Origin: Nitrosovibrio sp. Nv17
GTDB taxonomy: Bacteria; Pseudomonadota; Gammaproteobacteria; Burkholderiales; Nitrosomonadaceae
Direction: 5' to 3'
Length of the DNA: 64,000 nucleotides
NCBI RefSeq assembly: GCF_900119085.1
Contig: NZ_FPIQ01000012.1
Span: forward strand, 1-64,000
Part shown: piece by piece, positions 1-9,851 of the stretch
Layout of the letters: each line of letters starts with the position of its first letter
Position numbering within the stretch: the first letter of the stretch is position 1
Position numbers and translations under genes: made by a program
The notes under the pieces: generated by a model
Databases searched by the model: none
What the model was told of the DNA's origin: nothing
What the model saw: the letters and a program-made list of their open reading frames with translations, nothing else

Positions 1-342
<342 letters not shown>

Positions 343-369
343 TCATACCGATGAATCGCTCGTGGAATC

Positions 370-397
370 CCTGCCGTTTGCTGTCGGTGGCGGCAGG
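370..397 (+). terminator. Small hairpin between amoA and the next gene
   Basis: CCTGCCG at 370-376 pairs with CGGCAGG at 391-397 across a 14-base loop, 28 bases after the amoA stop. No T-run follows, so it may be an mRNA-stabilising or processing hairpin rather than an intrinsic terminator. Confidence 0.3.
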
Positions 398-428
398 AAT
401 CCCGGGCGCGCAGAACGAGGAGGAATGA

Positions 429-989
429 ATGAAGGCCGGACGAGCGATCCAGGCGGGCATGGGTGCGCTTGCCATGACCGTATTGCTTCATTGCGGCGTG
501 GCGGGCGCACACGGCAAGGTGACCATCGAAGAGGATGCATGCGTTCGACGGGGCGGTGACAACAGCCTGGTGCACCTGAGTGTCTACCAGCCGCAGTATG
601 AGCCGGGTGACGAGTACTGTACGGAGATACCCCGGGAAGGCGAGGCGTTTCTGGTCGTGGATCTCGTGGATCAGGCACTGCGCGACATTCCAGTCGCTGT
701 GCGCGTGGTGCGGGGAATTCACGAGGCGGAAGCCGAAACGGTGGCGTACTTGCACCCGAGTCACCATCCCGATGGGGTCATCAGGGGGGAAGCCAGCCTG
801 GATCAGGGCCTGTACACCGTGTTCATCACGGGCGATGCGGTGCCGCCCGTACGCTACCAGTATCCGCTGCGCGTGAAAATGGTGAACTATGCCGAAGTCT
901 TGCGATCCCTGGTGGCACCGCTCATCACGGCAGCGGTATTGATGCTGTTGGGATATCAGATACTGAGGTCGAGACGGAAAGACGGCTGA
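429..989 (+). CDS. Exported, C-terminally membrane-anchored protein of unknown function beside amoA
   Basis: A 186-residue protein I cannot assign to a named family. Residues 1-27 form a signal peptide ending GVAGA before HGKVTIEED, so the predicted mature protein starts with His-Gly. The periplasmic part (about 28-155) has two cysteines (DACVRR, DEYCTEIP) that could form a disulfide, and a LHPSHH histidine cluster. Residues about 158-178 form one membrane helix (LVAPLITAAVLMLLGYQIL) followed by a basic tail (RSRRKDG). The signal-periplasmic-anchor topology recalls AmoD/PmoD proteins of amo/pmo operons, but I do not see their copper motif. A mature N-terminal histidine also occurs in AmoB and CopC, where it binds copper; extending that here is inference. 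A strong ribosome site (GAGGAGGAA) precedes ATG 429. The gene sits 86 bp after amoA on the same strand, so cotranscription is likely. Confidence 0.75.
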   Translation: MKAGRAIQAGMGALAMTVLLHCGVAGAHGKVTIEEDACVRRGGDNSLVHLSVYQPQYEPGDEYCTEIPREGEAFLVVDLVDQALRDIPVAVRVVRGIHEAEAETVAYLHPSHHPDGVIRGEASLDQGLYTVFITGDAVPPVRYQYPLRVKMVNYAEVLRSLVAPLITAAVLMLLGYQILRSRRKDG

Positions 990-1028
990 ATCCCTGGATG
1001 CGTGGTGAGACCGGATTCCGGCATCGGA

Positions 1029-1463
1029 TTACGCCGTATCGCTGAGGCCCTCCTGATGCAGGGAGGAGCGCATTTCGGCGATCACTCTTCCGGGATCGGC
1101 TTCGAATCGATGGATCAGTTCGTCATGGTTCCTGTTTTCGGTCTCATGCTTGGCACCCCAGCGCAGCAATTCCAGCGTCACCGGGATCAGATCCAGTCCC
1201 TTTTCGGTGAGCGAATAGACTATTCTGCGCTTGTTGTCCGGGTCGCGGCGGCGCAACACGATGTTGCAGGCCTCGAGTCGCTTCAGCCGATCCGAAAGGA
1301 TATTGGATGCGATGCTTTCGGAAGATGCGAGGAATTCCCGGAATCCCTGCTTGCGCTTGTAGATGATGTCGCGCAGGATCAGCAGTGTCCATTTGTCCCC
1401 GATGATCTCCAGGGCGCAGCTGATCGGGCAGATGGAACGAGGAGTCTGGTTTTTCCTGGCCAT
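1029..1463 (-). CDS. HxlR-family winged-helix transcriptional regulator
   Basis: A 144-residue DNA-binding protein. The HxlR signature is clear: CPISCALEIIGDKWTLLILRD near the N-terminus (CPI..AL..IGGKW type), then a winged-helix region with RLKRLEACNIVLRR and an SLTEKGLDLIPV segment. Family members act as dimers and often sense redox stress or aldehydes, sometimes through the N-terminal cysteine; two cysteines (residues 12 and 16) lie in this motif. It is convergent with the exported-protein gene. An inverted repeat at 1485-1511, just upstream of its start, may be its own operator. The target genes are unknown. Confidence 0.9.
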   Translation of the reverse strand: MARKNQTPRSICPISCALEIIGDKWTLLILRDIIYKRKQGFREFLASSESIASNILSDRLKRLEACNIVLRRRDPDNKRRIVYSLTEKGLDLIPVTLELLRWGAKHETENRNHDELIHRFEADPGRVIAEMRSSLHQEGLSDTA

Positions 1464-1484
1464 GGGCGACAGTGTATCAAAAAT

Positions 1485-1511
1485 GCCCGATATCCTGTAT
1501 GTCCGTCGGGC
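1485..1511. promoter_or_regulatory. Inverted repeat upstream of the HxlR gene, possible operator
   Basis: GCCCGA (1485-1490) and TCGGGC (1506-1511) form an inverted repeat whose half-sites start 21 bp apart, about two helical turns. It lies 22 bp upstream of the HxlR start, where autoregulatory operators of dimeric winged-helix regulators commonly sit. The assignment is by position and symmetry only. Confidence 0.35.
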
Positions 1512-1598
1512 AGATGAATTTGCCGGTTGCCGTGGCGGATTGGGGAATTCCGTTTTTTCGCCCTGGCATTTTGTGCCGACTTGCTGTTAAATGACGGA

Positions 1599-1955
1599 TC
1601 ACGCTCCCGATCGACGTTCGATGCACACTCCCAGTCTTTTTACACCACGAAGGGCACCCAGCTTCGCCACGCTGACCTTGACCCATGGTGATCCGAATTC
1701 TTCCAGGATCAGGCGTGCGACGCGTCCGGCCAGGGCTTCCAGCAACGAGAAGCGCTCTTCCGCGAGCATCGTTTCGATGCGTTGGACGACGACGGCATAA
1801 TCCAGCGCATCGACCAGGTCATCCGTCTGGCAGGCCCGGTTTGACGGCATCGCGATCTCCAGGTCGAGCTGGATGATTTGTGAGTGGCTGCGCTCCCATG
1901 GATAGACGCCTATCAGCGCCCGGGTCCTGAATTCCTGCAGAAAAATGATGTCCAT
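1599..1955 (-). CDS. folB: Dihydroneopterin aldolase
   Basis: Folate biosynthesis enzyme converting 7,8-dihydroneopterin to 6-hydroxymethyl-dihydropterin and glycolaldehyde. The 118 residues match the usual single-domain length. Family features include the N-terminal FLQEFRTRALIGVYPWER segment containing the conserved catalytic-region glutamate, LDYAVVVQRIE in the middle, and VKVSVAKLGALRGVK near the end with the conserved lysine. It is divergent from plsY, with 111 bp between the two starts holding both promoters. FolB next to PlsY and TsaD is a common proteobacterial arrangement. Confidence 0.93.
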   Translation of the reverse strand: MDIIFLQEFRTRALIGVYPWERSHSQIIQLDLEIAMPSNRACQTDDLVDALDYAVVVQRIETMLAEERFSLLEALAGRVARLILEEFGSPWVKVSVAKLGALRGVKRLGVCIERRSGA

Positions 1956-2066
1956 GGTGACGGAAGGAAAGGCGGGATATGCCCTGCCGTGATGTGAAAA
2001 ACGGATCTCTCGCGAGCATGGTGGTGGATTCTATTCCATTTGTCACGACGATGCGAACAACATGAC

Positions 2067-2678
2067 ATGACGACATGGCTGGTTCTCGTCCTGCCGGCGT
2101 ACCTGCTGGGGTCCATTTCCTTTGGAGTGCTGGCGAGCCATCTCTTCCGATTGCCCGATCCCCGGCTTTACGGTTCGCAGAATCCCGGGGCCACCAACGT
2201 GCTGCGCAGCGGGAAGAAGGCTGCAGCAGCCTTTACCCTCCTGGGTGACATGGGAAAGGGCTGGGTGGCGGTGATGCTGGCCCGGCATGCTGGCCCCGTC
2301 CTGGCTGCGGACGACATGGCGATCGCATTTGTGGGCCTGGCGGTTTTTCTGGGGCATATATTTCCGGTATTTCTGCGGTTCAGGGGAGGCAAGGGCGTGG
2401 CGACGGCTGTTGGCGTGCTGTTCGGGCTCAATGCCTGGATGGGGCTCGTGGCCGTGGCCATCTGGATGCTCGTGGCGGCCATCTGGCGGATATCGTCGCT
2501 GGCTGCCCTGGTGGCGGCCGGGTTGGCACCGCTCTATGCATTCCTTTTTCTCGGCATGGGGGGGAGGACGCTCATCGTTTCCCTCATGTCGCTGATCATC
2601 ATCTGGCGGCACAGAATGAATATCGCCAACCTGATCGCCGGCAGGGAAACGCGGATCGGCAAGCCAACTGCCTCATGA
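2067..2678 (+). CDS. plsY: Glycerol-3-phosphate acyltransferase PlsY
   Basis: Inner-membrane acyltransferase that uses acyl-phosphate (made by PlsX, also in this window near 63 kb) to acylate glycerol-3-phosphate, the first step of phospholipid synthesis. The 203-residue protein has about five hydrophobic helices and the three family motifs: [11 protein letters not shown] with [32 protein letters not shown], and a C-terminal [18 protein letters not shown]. The start at 2067 (MTTWLVL) gives a first helix beginning directly, as in homologues; an upstream in-frame extension is not needed. Its stop overlaps the convergent tsaD stop by 6 bp. Confidence 0.95.
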   Translation: MTTWLVLVLPAYLLGSISFGVLASHLFRLPDPRLYGSQNPGATNVLRSGKKAAAAFTLLGDMGKGWVAVMLARHAGPVLAADDMAIAFVGLAVFLGHIFPVFLRFRGGKGVATAVGVLFGLNAWMGLVAVAIWMLVAAIWRISSLAALVAAGLAPLYAFLFLGMGGRTLIVSLMSLIIIWRHRMNIANLIAGRETRIGKPTAS

Positions 2679-3833
2679 CCGGTCATCGATCCCTGCTCGA
2701 TCCGGCGATGCTCCCGCTGATTCGGGCGAACGCGCCGCGGCTTCCAGATCCCACCGGGCCCTGACCGCAAAGGCATCGTATTCCGGATGCGGGGCATGCC
2801 GGGACTGCAGTCGCAGGGCCCCGGCAAATGCGATCATGGCGCCGTTGTCGGTGCAGAATTCGAGCGCCGGAAAGAAGACCTCGGCTCCTGTTTCTTCCGT
2901 CTTGCGTGACAGGCTTGCGCGCAGTTGCCGGTTGGCCCCCACGCCGCCCGCGACGACGAGTTGCGTCAGTCCTGTTTTTTCCAGCGCCGCCAATGATTTT
3001 CCCGTCAGCACTTCCACCACGGCTTCCTGGAAAGCAAGTGCAATATCACCACGCGTTTGTTCCGTGACGCCGTGTGCGCGTATCAGGGTGAGCGCCGCCG
3101 TTTTCAGGCCACTGAAGCTGAAATTGAGATCTCCGCTGTGGAGCATGGGGCGGGGGAGCGTGAAGCGGCGTGGCTGGCCCGAGTTGGAAAACGCGTCGGC
3201 GAGCCGTGACAGGGCCGGGCCGCCGGGATAGGCCAGTCCCAGCAGCTTTGCCACCTTGTCGAAAGCCTCGCCCGCCGCGTCGTCGACGGTCTCGCCCAGC
3301 AAGACATACTTTCCCAGACCGTTCACTTCCATCAATTGGGTGTGGCCGCCCGATACCAGCAGCGCCACGAACGGGAAGGTCGGCGCCGGATCGGACAGCA
3401 GCGGCGACAGCAGGTGGCCTTCGAGATGGTGGATGCCCAGCACCGGGAGATTCAATGCAAATCCCAGGGCTGCCGCGATGCTGGCCCCCACCAGCAATGC
3501 GCCTGCCAGTCCGGGGCCGCGGGTATAGGCGATTGCGTCGAGATCTTCCAGCTTCCGGCCGGCTGCCGCGAGCGCCTGCCGCACGAGCGGCAGTACCTGG
3601 CGGATGTGATCTCGCGAAGCGAGTTCCGGGACAACGCCCCCATATTCAGAATGCATATCAGTTTGCGAATGGAGCACGTGACTCAGCAGGCCTTCACGGG
3701 TGTGATAAAGGGCGACGCCGGTTTCGTCGCAGGATGTCTCGATGCCGAGTACCAGCAGTGGAATGCCCGGATGGTCGGTTGGCCGGCGATAGGAGGTCTG
3801 GGCCGGGCGACATGAAAGCCGGGATGGGGGCAT
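2673..3833 (-). CDS. tsaD: tRNA threonylcarbamoyladenosine biosynthesis protein TsaD
   Basis: Transfers the threonylcarbamoyl group to A37 of ANN-reading tRNAs. The core starts at [17 protein letters not shown] and includes the metal-binding [12 protein letters not shown] motif, the [11 protein letters not shown] nucleotide loop, and the C-terminal [10 protein letters not shown] and [13 protein letters not shown] motifs. The ATG at 3833 is chosen because AAGGGA lies 5 bases upstream; this leaves about 25 residues before the usual start, so a later non-ATG start is possible. A further in-frame ATG at 3848 also exists. It is divergent from rpsU. Confidence 0.94.
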   Translation of the reverse strand: MPPSRLSCRPAQTSYRRPTDHPGIPLLVLGIETSCDETGVALYHTREGLLSHVLHSQTDMHSEYGGVVPELASRDHIRQVLPLVRQALAAAGRKLEDLDAIAYTRGPGLAGALLVGASIAAALGFALNLPVLGIHHLEGHLLSPLLSDPAPTFPFVALLVSGGHTQLMEVNGLGKYVLLGETVDDAAGEAFDKVAKLLGLAYPGGPALSRLADAFSNSGQPRRFTLPRPMLHSGDLNFSFSGLKTAALTLIRAHGVTEQTRGDIALAFQEAVVEVLTGKSLAALEKTGLTQLVVAGGVGANRQLRASLSRKTEETGAEVFFPALEFCTDNGAMIAFAGALRLQSRHAPHPEYDAFAVRARWDLEAAARSPESAGASPDRAGIDDRS

Positions 3834-3876
3834 GGTTCCCTTCTGCATCGATATCGATCAGGCGAATTCTCAGACT

Positions 3877-3907
3877 TTTACAATGGAAATGTATGTTGTT
3901 ATATAAT
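3877..3907 (+). promoter_or_regulatory. Candidate promoter of the rpsU-yqeY-dnaG-rpoD cluster
   Basis: A perfect TATAAT (3902-3907) lies 86 bp upstream of rpsU in a distinctly AT-rich patch. TTTACA at 3877-3882 could serve as -35, although the 19-bp spacer is long. The -10 sits inside a short inverted repeat GTTAT-ATA-ATAAC. Confidence 0.45.
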
Positions 3908-3992
3908 AACAGGCTTTCTCCATGCGGCACATGCAGGGGCTTGCCGCATGCCGTTCATCCATCGCTCATACAAGGAAAGGAACAGCATTTTC

Positions 3993-4205
3993 ATGACCAC
4001 GATCAAAGTCAAGGAAAACGAGCCATTCGAAGTCGCCATGCGGCGTTTCAAGCGTACCATAGAAAAAACCGGCCTGCTGACGGAGCTGCGCGCCAGGGAG
4101 TTCTACGAAAAACCCACGGCCGAACGCAAGCGCAAGCTGGCCGCCGCGGTCAAGCGCACCTACAAGCGGCTGCGTAGCCAGCTGTTGCCCCCGAAACTTT
4201 ATTAG
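3993..4205 (+). CDS. rpsU: 30S ribosomal protein S21
   Basis: A 70-residue basic ribosomal protein ([20 protein letters not shown], ending LLPPKLY) of standard length. Start ATG 3993 is preceded by AAGGAAAGG. It heads the macromolecular-synthesis arrangement rpsU-(yqeY)-dnaG-rpoD, which links initiation of translation, replication and transcription; the spacing to yqeY is 57 bp. Confidence 0.97.
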   Translation: MTTIKVKENEPFEVAMRRFKRTIEKTGLLTELRAREFYEKPTAERKRKLAAAVKRTYKRLRSQLLPPKLY

Positions 4206-4262
4206 CCCAGGCTGGTCATAAAAACGTTTCACCGGTCCCCCGGGGGATGCGGAGGGAGTCTC

Positions 4263-4712
4263 ATGGCTGACTTGAAACAGCGGATAGCCGAGGATATGAA
4301 GGATGCAATGCGTACGGGCGACACCCGGCGGCGTGATGCCCTTCGTCTGCTGCAGGCAGCCATCAAGCAGCGGGAGGTGGACGAGCGCATCGTGCTGGAT
4401 GATGCCGCGGTCGTGGCGGTGATCGAGAAAATGCTCAAGCAGCGCAGCGATTCGATCAGGCAGTATGAGGCTGCGGGGCGCCAGGATCTGGCGGATGTCG
4501 AGCATTACGAATCCGGAGTGCTGCGTGCCTACATGCCGGAAGCGTTGGATGACGCACAGATCGAAAGAGCGATCGCCGACGCGATTCGAGTTGCCGAAGC
4601 CAGGGGGCAGCAGGATATGGGGCGTGTCATGGCGCTGCTCAAGCCCGCACTGTCGGGGCGTGCCGACATGGGGAGGGTATCAGCGCGGGTCAGGGCGCAA
4701 TTGGCGGATTGA
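4263..4712 (+). CDS. yqeY: GatB/YqeY domain protein
   Basis: A 149-residue stand-alone version of the helical tail domain of GatB, the tRNA-dependent amidotransferase subunit; its cellular role is unsettled. Typical sequence: LKQRIAEDMKDAMR, then DALRLLQAAIKQREVD, and the conserved DMGRVMALLKPALSGRADMGRVS near the end. The ribosome site GGAGGGA lies 5 bases before the ATG. It lies between rpsU and dnaG, as in many beta- and gammaproteobacteria. Confidence 0.94.
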   Translation: MADLKQRIAEDMKDAMRTGDTRRRDALRLLQAAIKQREVDERIVLDDAAVVAVIEKMLKQRSDSIRQYEAAGRQDLADVEHYESGVLRAYMPEALDDAQIERAIADAIRVAEARGQQDMGRVMALLKPALSGRADMGRVSARVRAQLAD

Positions 4713-4716
4713 GCTT

Positions 4717-4734
4717 CTCGCTGCGGGCAGCGAG
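4717..4734 (+). terminator. Hairpin after yqeY
   Basis: CTCGCTGC pairs with GCAGCGAG immediately after the yqeY stop; the inner pairs would open to form the loop. There is no T-run. It may attenuate or process the transcript before dnaG, which begins 122 bp later. Confidence 0.35.
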
Positions 4735-4855
4735 GTGGTGGCGATCGGGCTGCCTTGCATTTTCGGGGAACATCTCCTAATAAGAAATGGTACAGCCCGG
4801 TTTGGACCGCCTTGTCCGCAGCACCTGAGAAACTACTGGCCTATATCCGCTACCA

Positions 4856-6640
4856 ATGATCCCGCAATCATTCATCCAGGATTTACTCGGGCGCGTGGAT
4901 ATCGTGGATGTCATTGAACGGGACGTTCCCCTCAGGAAAGCAGGTGCAAACTATACCGCGTGCTGCCCGTTCCACAGTGAAAAAACCGCGTCGTTCACCG
5001 TGGCCCCCGCCAAGCAGTTCTATCATTGTTTCGGCTGTGGCGCGCACGGCAACGCCATCGGTTTCGTGATGGAGCACGGTGGAATGAGCTTCGTCGAGGC
5101 GATCCATGATCTGGCGGGTCGGGTTGGAATGCAGGTGCCTGTCCAGGAACCGGCCTTCCCGTCCCGGGGGGGCGATAAAAGCCCCACCGAAAACTCCGCC
5201 ATCGGCCATGCCGGTCACTCCCTGGAGCGCTTGCTTGAGGCCGTGGATGTCGCTGCGAGATACTATCGCGAGCAACTCAGGCGTTCTGAGCGCGCCATTT
5301 CCTATCTCAAGCAGCGCGGCATGACGGGCGAGACGGCTGCCCGTTTCGCCATCGGCTACGCGCCTGCGGGTTGGCGTGGCCTGGAGGCAGCCTTCCCCGA
5401 CTATGCCGCAGCGTCCAGGTCGAGCCAGCTGGCGGCGGCGGGGCTGGTCGTCGAAAGCGGCGAAGGCGGCCGCTACGACCGGTTTCGTGACCGTATCATG
5501 TTTCCCATTCTCGATCTCAAGGGGAGAATAGTGGCATTTGGCGGACGGGTACTGGAGCAGGGTGAGCCGAAGTATCTCAACTCTCCCGAGACGCCGCTGT
5601 TTCAGAAGGGCCGTGAACTCTACAACCTGTTCGCTGCGCGCCGGGCGATCCGCGAAGCGGGGAGGGTGGTCGTGGTGGAAGGATACATGGATGTCGTGGC
5701 ACTGGCGCAGCATGGCATCGGCTACGCCGTCGCTGCCCTGGGAACCGCCGTGACCGCGTTTCACATCCAGAAGCTGTTGCGTCATGCCGACATCGTGGTG
5801 TTCTGCTTCGATGGCGACAAGGCGGGCAGGAAGGCCGCGTGGCGCGCCCTGGAGGAGAGCCTTGCGCAGCTGCAGGACGGGAAGCAGGTCAGCTTCCTGT
5901 TTCTGCCGGAGGGTGAAGATCCGGATAGCTACGTGCGCAAGGCGGGCAGGAAGGCCTTTGAGGGACTGCTCGACCAGGCGCTGCCCCTGTCGGTTTTCCT
6001 GCTCAGGGAACTTGAGGCACGGACCGACCTGACAACCAGCGAGGGTCGTGCCCGGCTGGTGCGGGATGCGAAGCCCTTGCTGACACGGCTGGTTGCCCCA
6101 GGGCTGACGCTGATGCTGCTGAAGCAGCTCGCGGAAATCAGCGGCACCAGCCAGGGGGAACTCGAGGATCTGCTGAAGATTCGGCGCCCCGCATTTCCCT
6201 CATCTCGTGAGAAAGCACCGCGACCGCGACCCGCGTCACCGCAGCATTGGCTGATACAGATACTCATGCACGATCCCGGTTACGCACGGAAGCTCGACAG
6301 GGCGCTCCTTGCCCAGCAATTCGGGCATGCAGAGGAAGGTGCATTGCGGGCGCTGGTTGAATTCATCGATGCGCATCCCCATCTTGAAAAAGAGAGGGTG
6401 GTACCGTCCGCGATCGTTTATTTCCAGGACAGTCCGCATCGTTCCCTGATCTACAAGACCCAGAGCGAGACGCTTGCCTGGGATGACGGCATCGATCTGG
6501 AGGCCGAATTCACCGGTGCGCTTGCGCGCCTGCGCGAGATGCACCGCAAGCAGCGCATGGCCAGTCTGCACAGCAGGCCGCTGAGCACGCTCACTGCGGA
6601 AGAAAAGCGGGAACTGCAGCGGCTGGCCTTGCTTTCCTGA
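4856..6640 (+). CDS. dnaG: DNA primase
   Basis: Synthesises RNA primers at replication forks. The 594-residue protein shows the N-terminal zinc finger (CCPFHSEKTASFTV with FHCFGCG-like HCFGCGAHG, residues about 38-65), the RNA-polymerase basic region (RDRIMFPILDLKGRIVAFGGR), the TOPRIM core (VVVVEGYMDVVALAQHG, then FDGDKAGRKAAWRALE) and a C-terminal helicase-binding domain. Length is normal for the family. It is followed by rpoD after an 87-bp AT-rich gap. Confidence 0.97.
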   Translation: MIPQSFIQDLLGRVDIVDVIERDVPLRKAGANYTACCPFHSEKTASFTVAPAKQFYHCFGCGAHGNAIGFVMEHGGMSFVEAIHDLAGRVGMQVPVQEPAFPSRGGDKSPTENSAIGHAGHSLERLLEAVDVAARYYREQLRRSERAISYLKQRGMTGETAARFAIGYAPAGWRGLEAAFPDYAAASRSSQLAAAGLVVESGEGGRYDRFRDRIMFPILDLKGRIVAFGGRVLEQGEPKYLNSPETPLFQKGRELYNLFAARRAIREAGRVVVVEGYMDVVALAQHGIGYAVAALGTAVTAFHIQKLLRHADIVVFCFDGDKAGRKAAWRALEESLAQLQDGKQVSFLFLPEGEDPDSYVRKAGRKAFEGLLDQALPLSVFLLRELEARTDLTTSEGRARLVRDAKPLLTRLVAPGLTLMLLKQLAEISGTSQGELEDLLKIRRPAFPSSREKAPRPRPASPQHWLIQILMHDPGYARKLDRALLAQQFGHAEEGALRALVEFIDAHPHLEKERVVPSAIVYFQDSPHRSLIYKTQSETLAWDDGIDLEAEFTGALARLREMHRKQRMASLHSRPLSTLTAEEKRELQRLALLS

Positions 6641-6693
6641 GTACGATAAATCAGGCACCACAGCAAGATTTTGATAAAATAAAAAGTTTTTCA

Positions 6694-6705
6694 GGTTTCG
6701 AAACC
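6694..6705. promoter_or_regulatory. 12-bp palindrome in the rpoD leader
   Basis: GGTTTCGAAACC is a perfect 12-bp palindrome between dnaG and rpoD, just downstream of the AT-rich TTTTGATAAAATAAAAAG, which resembles a promoter -10 region. It might be a regulator site or a small hairpin in the leader. No known regulator is matched. Confidence 0.25.
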
Positions 6706-6727
6706 AGTTTCATTTCCGGGAATCGAC

Positions 6728-9004
6728 ATGGTCAAGGCAAAGGCGCAAACCAAGGTGGCAGTCAAAGAGAAGGAAGGTGCGGACGCGCGGAACACGGGAA
6801 CTTCCGATAGCACGGGGCGTACCGCAGGAACCGGTACGGCACGACGTCCCGCTGGAAGGGATGCCAGCGCAGTGGCTGCAAAGCAGGTCGAAGGCGCGCA
6901 GCCTGCCGCAAGGCAACCCGCGAAGCAGCCGAGCAAGGCGCCGGCGAAAACAGCCGTGCCAAGGACGACCAGGCAGACGGCGGAAAAGGGGGGCATCGTG
7001 AAATCCCCCGCCAAGGCTTCGGCGCGCGTGGTGGAGATCGAGCGCGTGGTGCTGGCGGCGACGGACTCCGACCTGCTGACCACCAAAATTGCCAAGGCCA
7101 GGATTGGGAAGGAGGGTAAGGTAACCGCAAAGGATGCCGAGAAGTCTCCGCTTGGACCGCAGGACATCGAGGCAAGGCGCATGCGGCTGAAGAGTCTCAT
7201 CGTTCAGGGAAAGGAGCGGGGCTACCTGACCTATGCCGAGATCAACGATCATCTTCCGGATGACATGCTGGATGCCGAGCAGATCGAGAACATCATCAGC
7301 ATGATCAATGACGTGGGCATCTCGGTCTACGACGAGGCCCCCGACGCGGAAACGTTGTTGATGTCCGAGACCGCCCCTACCGTGGCCGATGAGGACGTGG
7401 TGGAAGAAGCCGAGGCGGCGCTTTCCACCGTCGATTCGGAATTCGGCCGCACCACCGATCCGGTACGCATGTACATGCGCGAAATGGGTTCGGTGGAACT
7501 GCTCACGCGCGAGAGCGAGATCGAAATCGCAAAGCGCATCGAGGATGGCCTGAAGCACATGATCCAGGCGATCTCCGCCTGTCCGACCACCATCGCCGGT
7601 ATTCTCGATCTGGCCGAGAAGGTGGCGCGGGATGAGATGCGCATCGATGAACTTGTGGATGGGTTGCTGGACCCGAACGATCAGGAAATGACCGGCGACG
7701 AAGTCTCCGAGGAGGCGATGGAGCGGGAACTGGGCGCGGAGAACGCCGAGGATGAGGATGTGGCTGCGATCGCCAGTGCCAATCTGCTCAAGCTGAAGAA
7801 TGATGCGCTGGAGCGGTTTGCGGTGATTCACCGGGCCTATGCCGAGATGCAGAAGGTATTGCAGAAGAAAGGAGCGGGTAACAAGGCGTACCAGGGCATA
7901 CAGGCGAGCATTTCGGCCGAACTGATGACGATCCGCTTTTCCGCGAAGATGGTGGAGAGGCTGTGCGACACGCAGCGTGGCCTGGTGGATGAGATGCGCG
8001 GTTATGAACGCAAGATCATGGAACTGTGCGTGGTCAAGGCAGGCATGCCGCGCAACCATTTCATCAAGGGGTTTCCCGGGAACGAGAGCAATTTCGACTG
8101 GGTATCACAGGAACTCGATGCCAACAGGCCCTATGCGGCGGCGCTGGGGCGCTACCAGCCGGCGATACTCGAGCAGCAGGAGAACCTGCTGAGATTGCAG
8201 AAGCGCGTAGGCATTCCCCTGAAGGATCTCAAGGAGATCAATCGGCGGATGTCGACCGGTGAGGCCAAGGCGCGGCGCGCCAAGCGCGAGATGACCGAGG
8301 CGAACCTGCGGCTGGTGATCTCGATCGCCAAGAAGTATACCAACCGCGGGCTGCAGTTCCTCGATCTCATCCAGGAGGGCAACATCGGCCTCATGAAGGC
8401 GGTGGACAAGTTCGAATATCGCAGGGGCTACAAGTTCTCGACCTATGCCACCTGGTGGATCCGCCAGGCGATCACGCGCTCCATCGCGGATCAGGCGCGC
8501 ACCATCCGCATTCCGGTGCACATGATCGAGACCATCAACAAGATGAACCGCATTTCGCGCCAGATTCTGCAGGAAACCGGGCAGGAGCCGGAGCCCGCGC
8601 TGCTGGCCCAGAAAATGGAGATGCCGGAGGAGAAGATCCGCAAGATCCTCAAGATTTCCAAGGAGCCGATCTCCATGGAGACTCCCATCGGGGATGACGA
8701 GGACTCCCACCTGGGCGATTTCATCGAGGATTCCGCCACCATGGCGCCTGCAGATGCCGCGGTCTACGCCAGCCTGCGCGACGTCACCAAGGACATTCTG
8801 GATTCCCTGACGCCGCGCGAGGCCAAGGTGCTGCGCATGCGTTTCGGCATCGAGATGAATACGGACCACACGCTGGAAGAGGTTGGCAAGCAGTTCGACG
8901 TGACGCGTGAGCGCATCCGGCAGATAGAAGCAAAGGCGTTGCGCAAGCTGCGCCATCCCTCGCGTTCCGAGCGCCTGCGCAGCTTTCTGGATACCGAGGG
9001 TTGA
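6728..9004 (+). CDS. rpoD: RNA polymerase primary sigma factor RpoD (sigma-70)
   Basis: Housekeeping sigma factor, 758 residues compared with about 613 in E. coli. Region 1.1 begins near residue 155 ([28 protein letters not shown]), region 1.2 at [11 protein letters not shown], region 2 at [22 protein letters not shown] and [17 protein letters not shown], region 3 at [14 protein letters not shown], and region 4 at [29 protein letters not shown]. The first ~150 residues are an Ala/Lys/Pro/Thr-rich low-complexity extension of the kind seen in other betaproteobacterial RpoD proteins. A long acidic non-conserved insert lies between regions 1.2 and 2. Confidence 0.97.
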   Translation: MVKAKAQTKVAVKEKEGADARNTGTSDSTGRTAGTGTARRPAGRDASAVAAKQVEGAQPAARQPAKQPSKAPAKTAVPRTTRQTAEKGGIVKSPAKASARVVEIERVVLAATDSDLLTTKIAKARIGKEGKVTAKDAEKSPLGPQDIEARRMRLKSLIVQGKERGYLTYAEINDHLPDDMLDAEQIENIISMINDVGISVYDEAPDAETLLMSETAPTVADEDVVEEAEAALSTVDSEFGRTTDPVRMYMREMGSVELLTRESEIEIAKRIEDGLKHMIQAISACPTTIAGILDLAEKVARDEMRIDELVDGLLDPNDQEMTGDEVSEEAMERELGAENAEDEDVAAIASANLLKLKNDALERFAVIHRAYAEMQKVLQKKGAGNKAYQGIQASISAELMTIRFSAKMVERLCDTQRGLVDEMRGYERKIMELCVVKAGMPRNHFIKGFPGNESNFDWVSQELDANRPYAAALGRYQPAILEQQENLLRLQKRVGIPLKDLKEINRRMSTGEAKARRAKREMTEANLRLVISIAKKYTNRGLQFLDLIQEGNIGLMKAVDKFEYRRGYKFSTYATWWIRQAITRSIADQARTIRIPVHMIETINKMNRISRQILQETGQEPEPALLAQKMEMPEEKIRKILKISKEPISMETPIGDDEDSHLGDFIEDSATMAPADAAVYASLRDVTKDILDSLTPREAKVLRMRFGIEMNTDHTLEEVGKQFDVTRERIRQIEAKALRKLRHPSRSERLRSFLDTEG

Positions 9005-9023
9005 TCGATTCCAGCGACGATAG

Positions 9024-9100
<77 letters not shown>

Positions 9101-9291
9101 CCTATCCTGCGCCTGTTCCCTGCGGAGCCACGCCCGGCTGTCTCCATCACGCGGCCTTTGCAGTCCACCGGCATGTGAAGACGCCCGGTTGCCGTCATGG
9201 CGAGAAGGGGAGGACGGCGTGTGGTACCTGGCAGTCCCAACGGTCGAAGATTCGATTGCGGAACCATGAGGTTTGAAACCAGGGTCATCGG

Positions 9292-9364
9292 TGCCGACAG
9301 AAGGATTCGAACCCTCGACCTTCTGATTACAAATCAGCTGCTCTACCAACTGAGCTATGCCGGC
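9292..9364 (-). tRNA. tRNA-Thr (UGU anticodon)
   Basis: On the minus strand the acceptor GCCGGCA pairs with TGTCGGC (one G-T pair), with D-arm GCTCAGTTGGTAGAGC, anticodon loop TTTGTAA (UGU) and T-loop GGTTCGAATCC. CCA is not encoded in full (CCG follows the discriminator A). It resembles the E. coli ThrU tRNA. It converges on tRNA-Ile across a 190-bp gap in which I see no gene. Confidence 0.93.
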
Positions 9365-9372
9365 GCGGGTGA

Positions 9373-9402
9373 CATTATAGAGACTGGGTAACGCGGGGGC
9401 AA
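9373..9402 (-). promoter_or_regulatory. Promoter of tRNA-Thr
   Basis: On the minus strand TTGCCC (9397-9402) and a perfect TATAAT (9373-9378) are 18 bp apart, placing the transcription start within a few bases of the mature tRNA 5' end at 9364. The -35 element overlaps the edge of the sspB terminator hairpin. Confidence 0.55.
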
Positions 9403-9420
9403 ACCCGGGAAACCGGGTTT
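9401..9420 (-). terminator. Terminator-like hairpin after sspB
   Basis: AAACCCGG (9401-9408) and CCGGGTTT (9413-9420) form a perfect 8-bp stem around a 4-base loop, starting 8 bases after the sspB stop. On the minus strand the stem ends in TTT but no longer T-run follows. Confidence 0.5.
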
Positions 9421-9428
9421 GAAGGATT

Positions 9429-9851
9429 CTATTTGACGACTTGGAGGTGGGGTTTTCCACCCGTTTGCACAGTGGACGAGGACGGCTGGATTCCATCCGC
9501 GTTTCCGGCATCCGCCCCGGATTGCGCCGTCTCGGATTCTTCGGTCACCGGGAAAAGGATGCCCTGCGAGGTTTCCTTGGGGAAGATGCCCAGGACCGCG
9601 TCCACCGGTATCGAGATTTCGTGCGATACGCCATTGAAGCGGGCAGAGAACTGGATCAGGTCGTTGCCGAGTGTCAGGCGATGGGTCGCCTCGGGGCTGA
9701 TGTTGAGCACAATCTCGCCATTTCGGACGAATTCCAGCGGAACACGGGTCCGGGCGTCCACCTTGACCGACAGGTAGGGGGTATGGCCGCTATCAGAGCA
9801 CCATTCATGGATGGCCCGGATCAGATAGGGTTTCGTGGAAGGTGTCTTCAT
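9429..9851 (-). CDS. sspB: ClpXP adaptor SspB
   Basis: Adaptor that captures ssrA-tagged proteins and delivers them to ClpXP. The 140 residues contain the substrate-binding fold (TKPYLIRAIHEWCSDSG, then GEIVLNISPEATHRL and NDLIQFSARFNG) and a variable linker ending in a short basic-hydrophobic tail (KPHLQVVK), which matches the LRVVK-type ClpX-docking peptide. Its start overlaps the sspA stop by 4 bp, so translation is likely coupled. Confidence 0.93.
   Translation of the reverse strand: MKTPSTKPYLIRAIHEWCSDSGHTPYLSVKVDARTRVPLEFVRNGEIVLNISPEATHRLTLGNDLIQFSARFNGVSHEISIPVDAVLGIFPKETSQGILFPVTEESETAQSGADAGNADGIQPSSSTVQTGGKPHLQVVK

Noticed and set aside
429-989. Possibility that the gene after amoA is a short amoB
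   Set aside because: AmoB is about 420 residues with two cupredoxin domains and different sequence; only the mature His-Gly start is shared.
6710-8059. Large minus-strand open frame within rpoD
   Set aside because: His/Arg-rich shadow of the high-GC rpoD gene; no start signal or homology.
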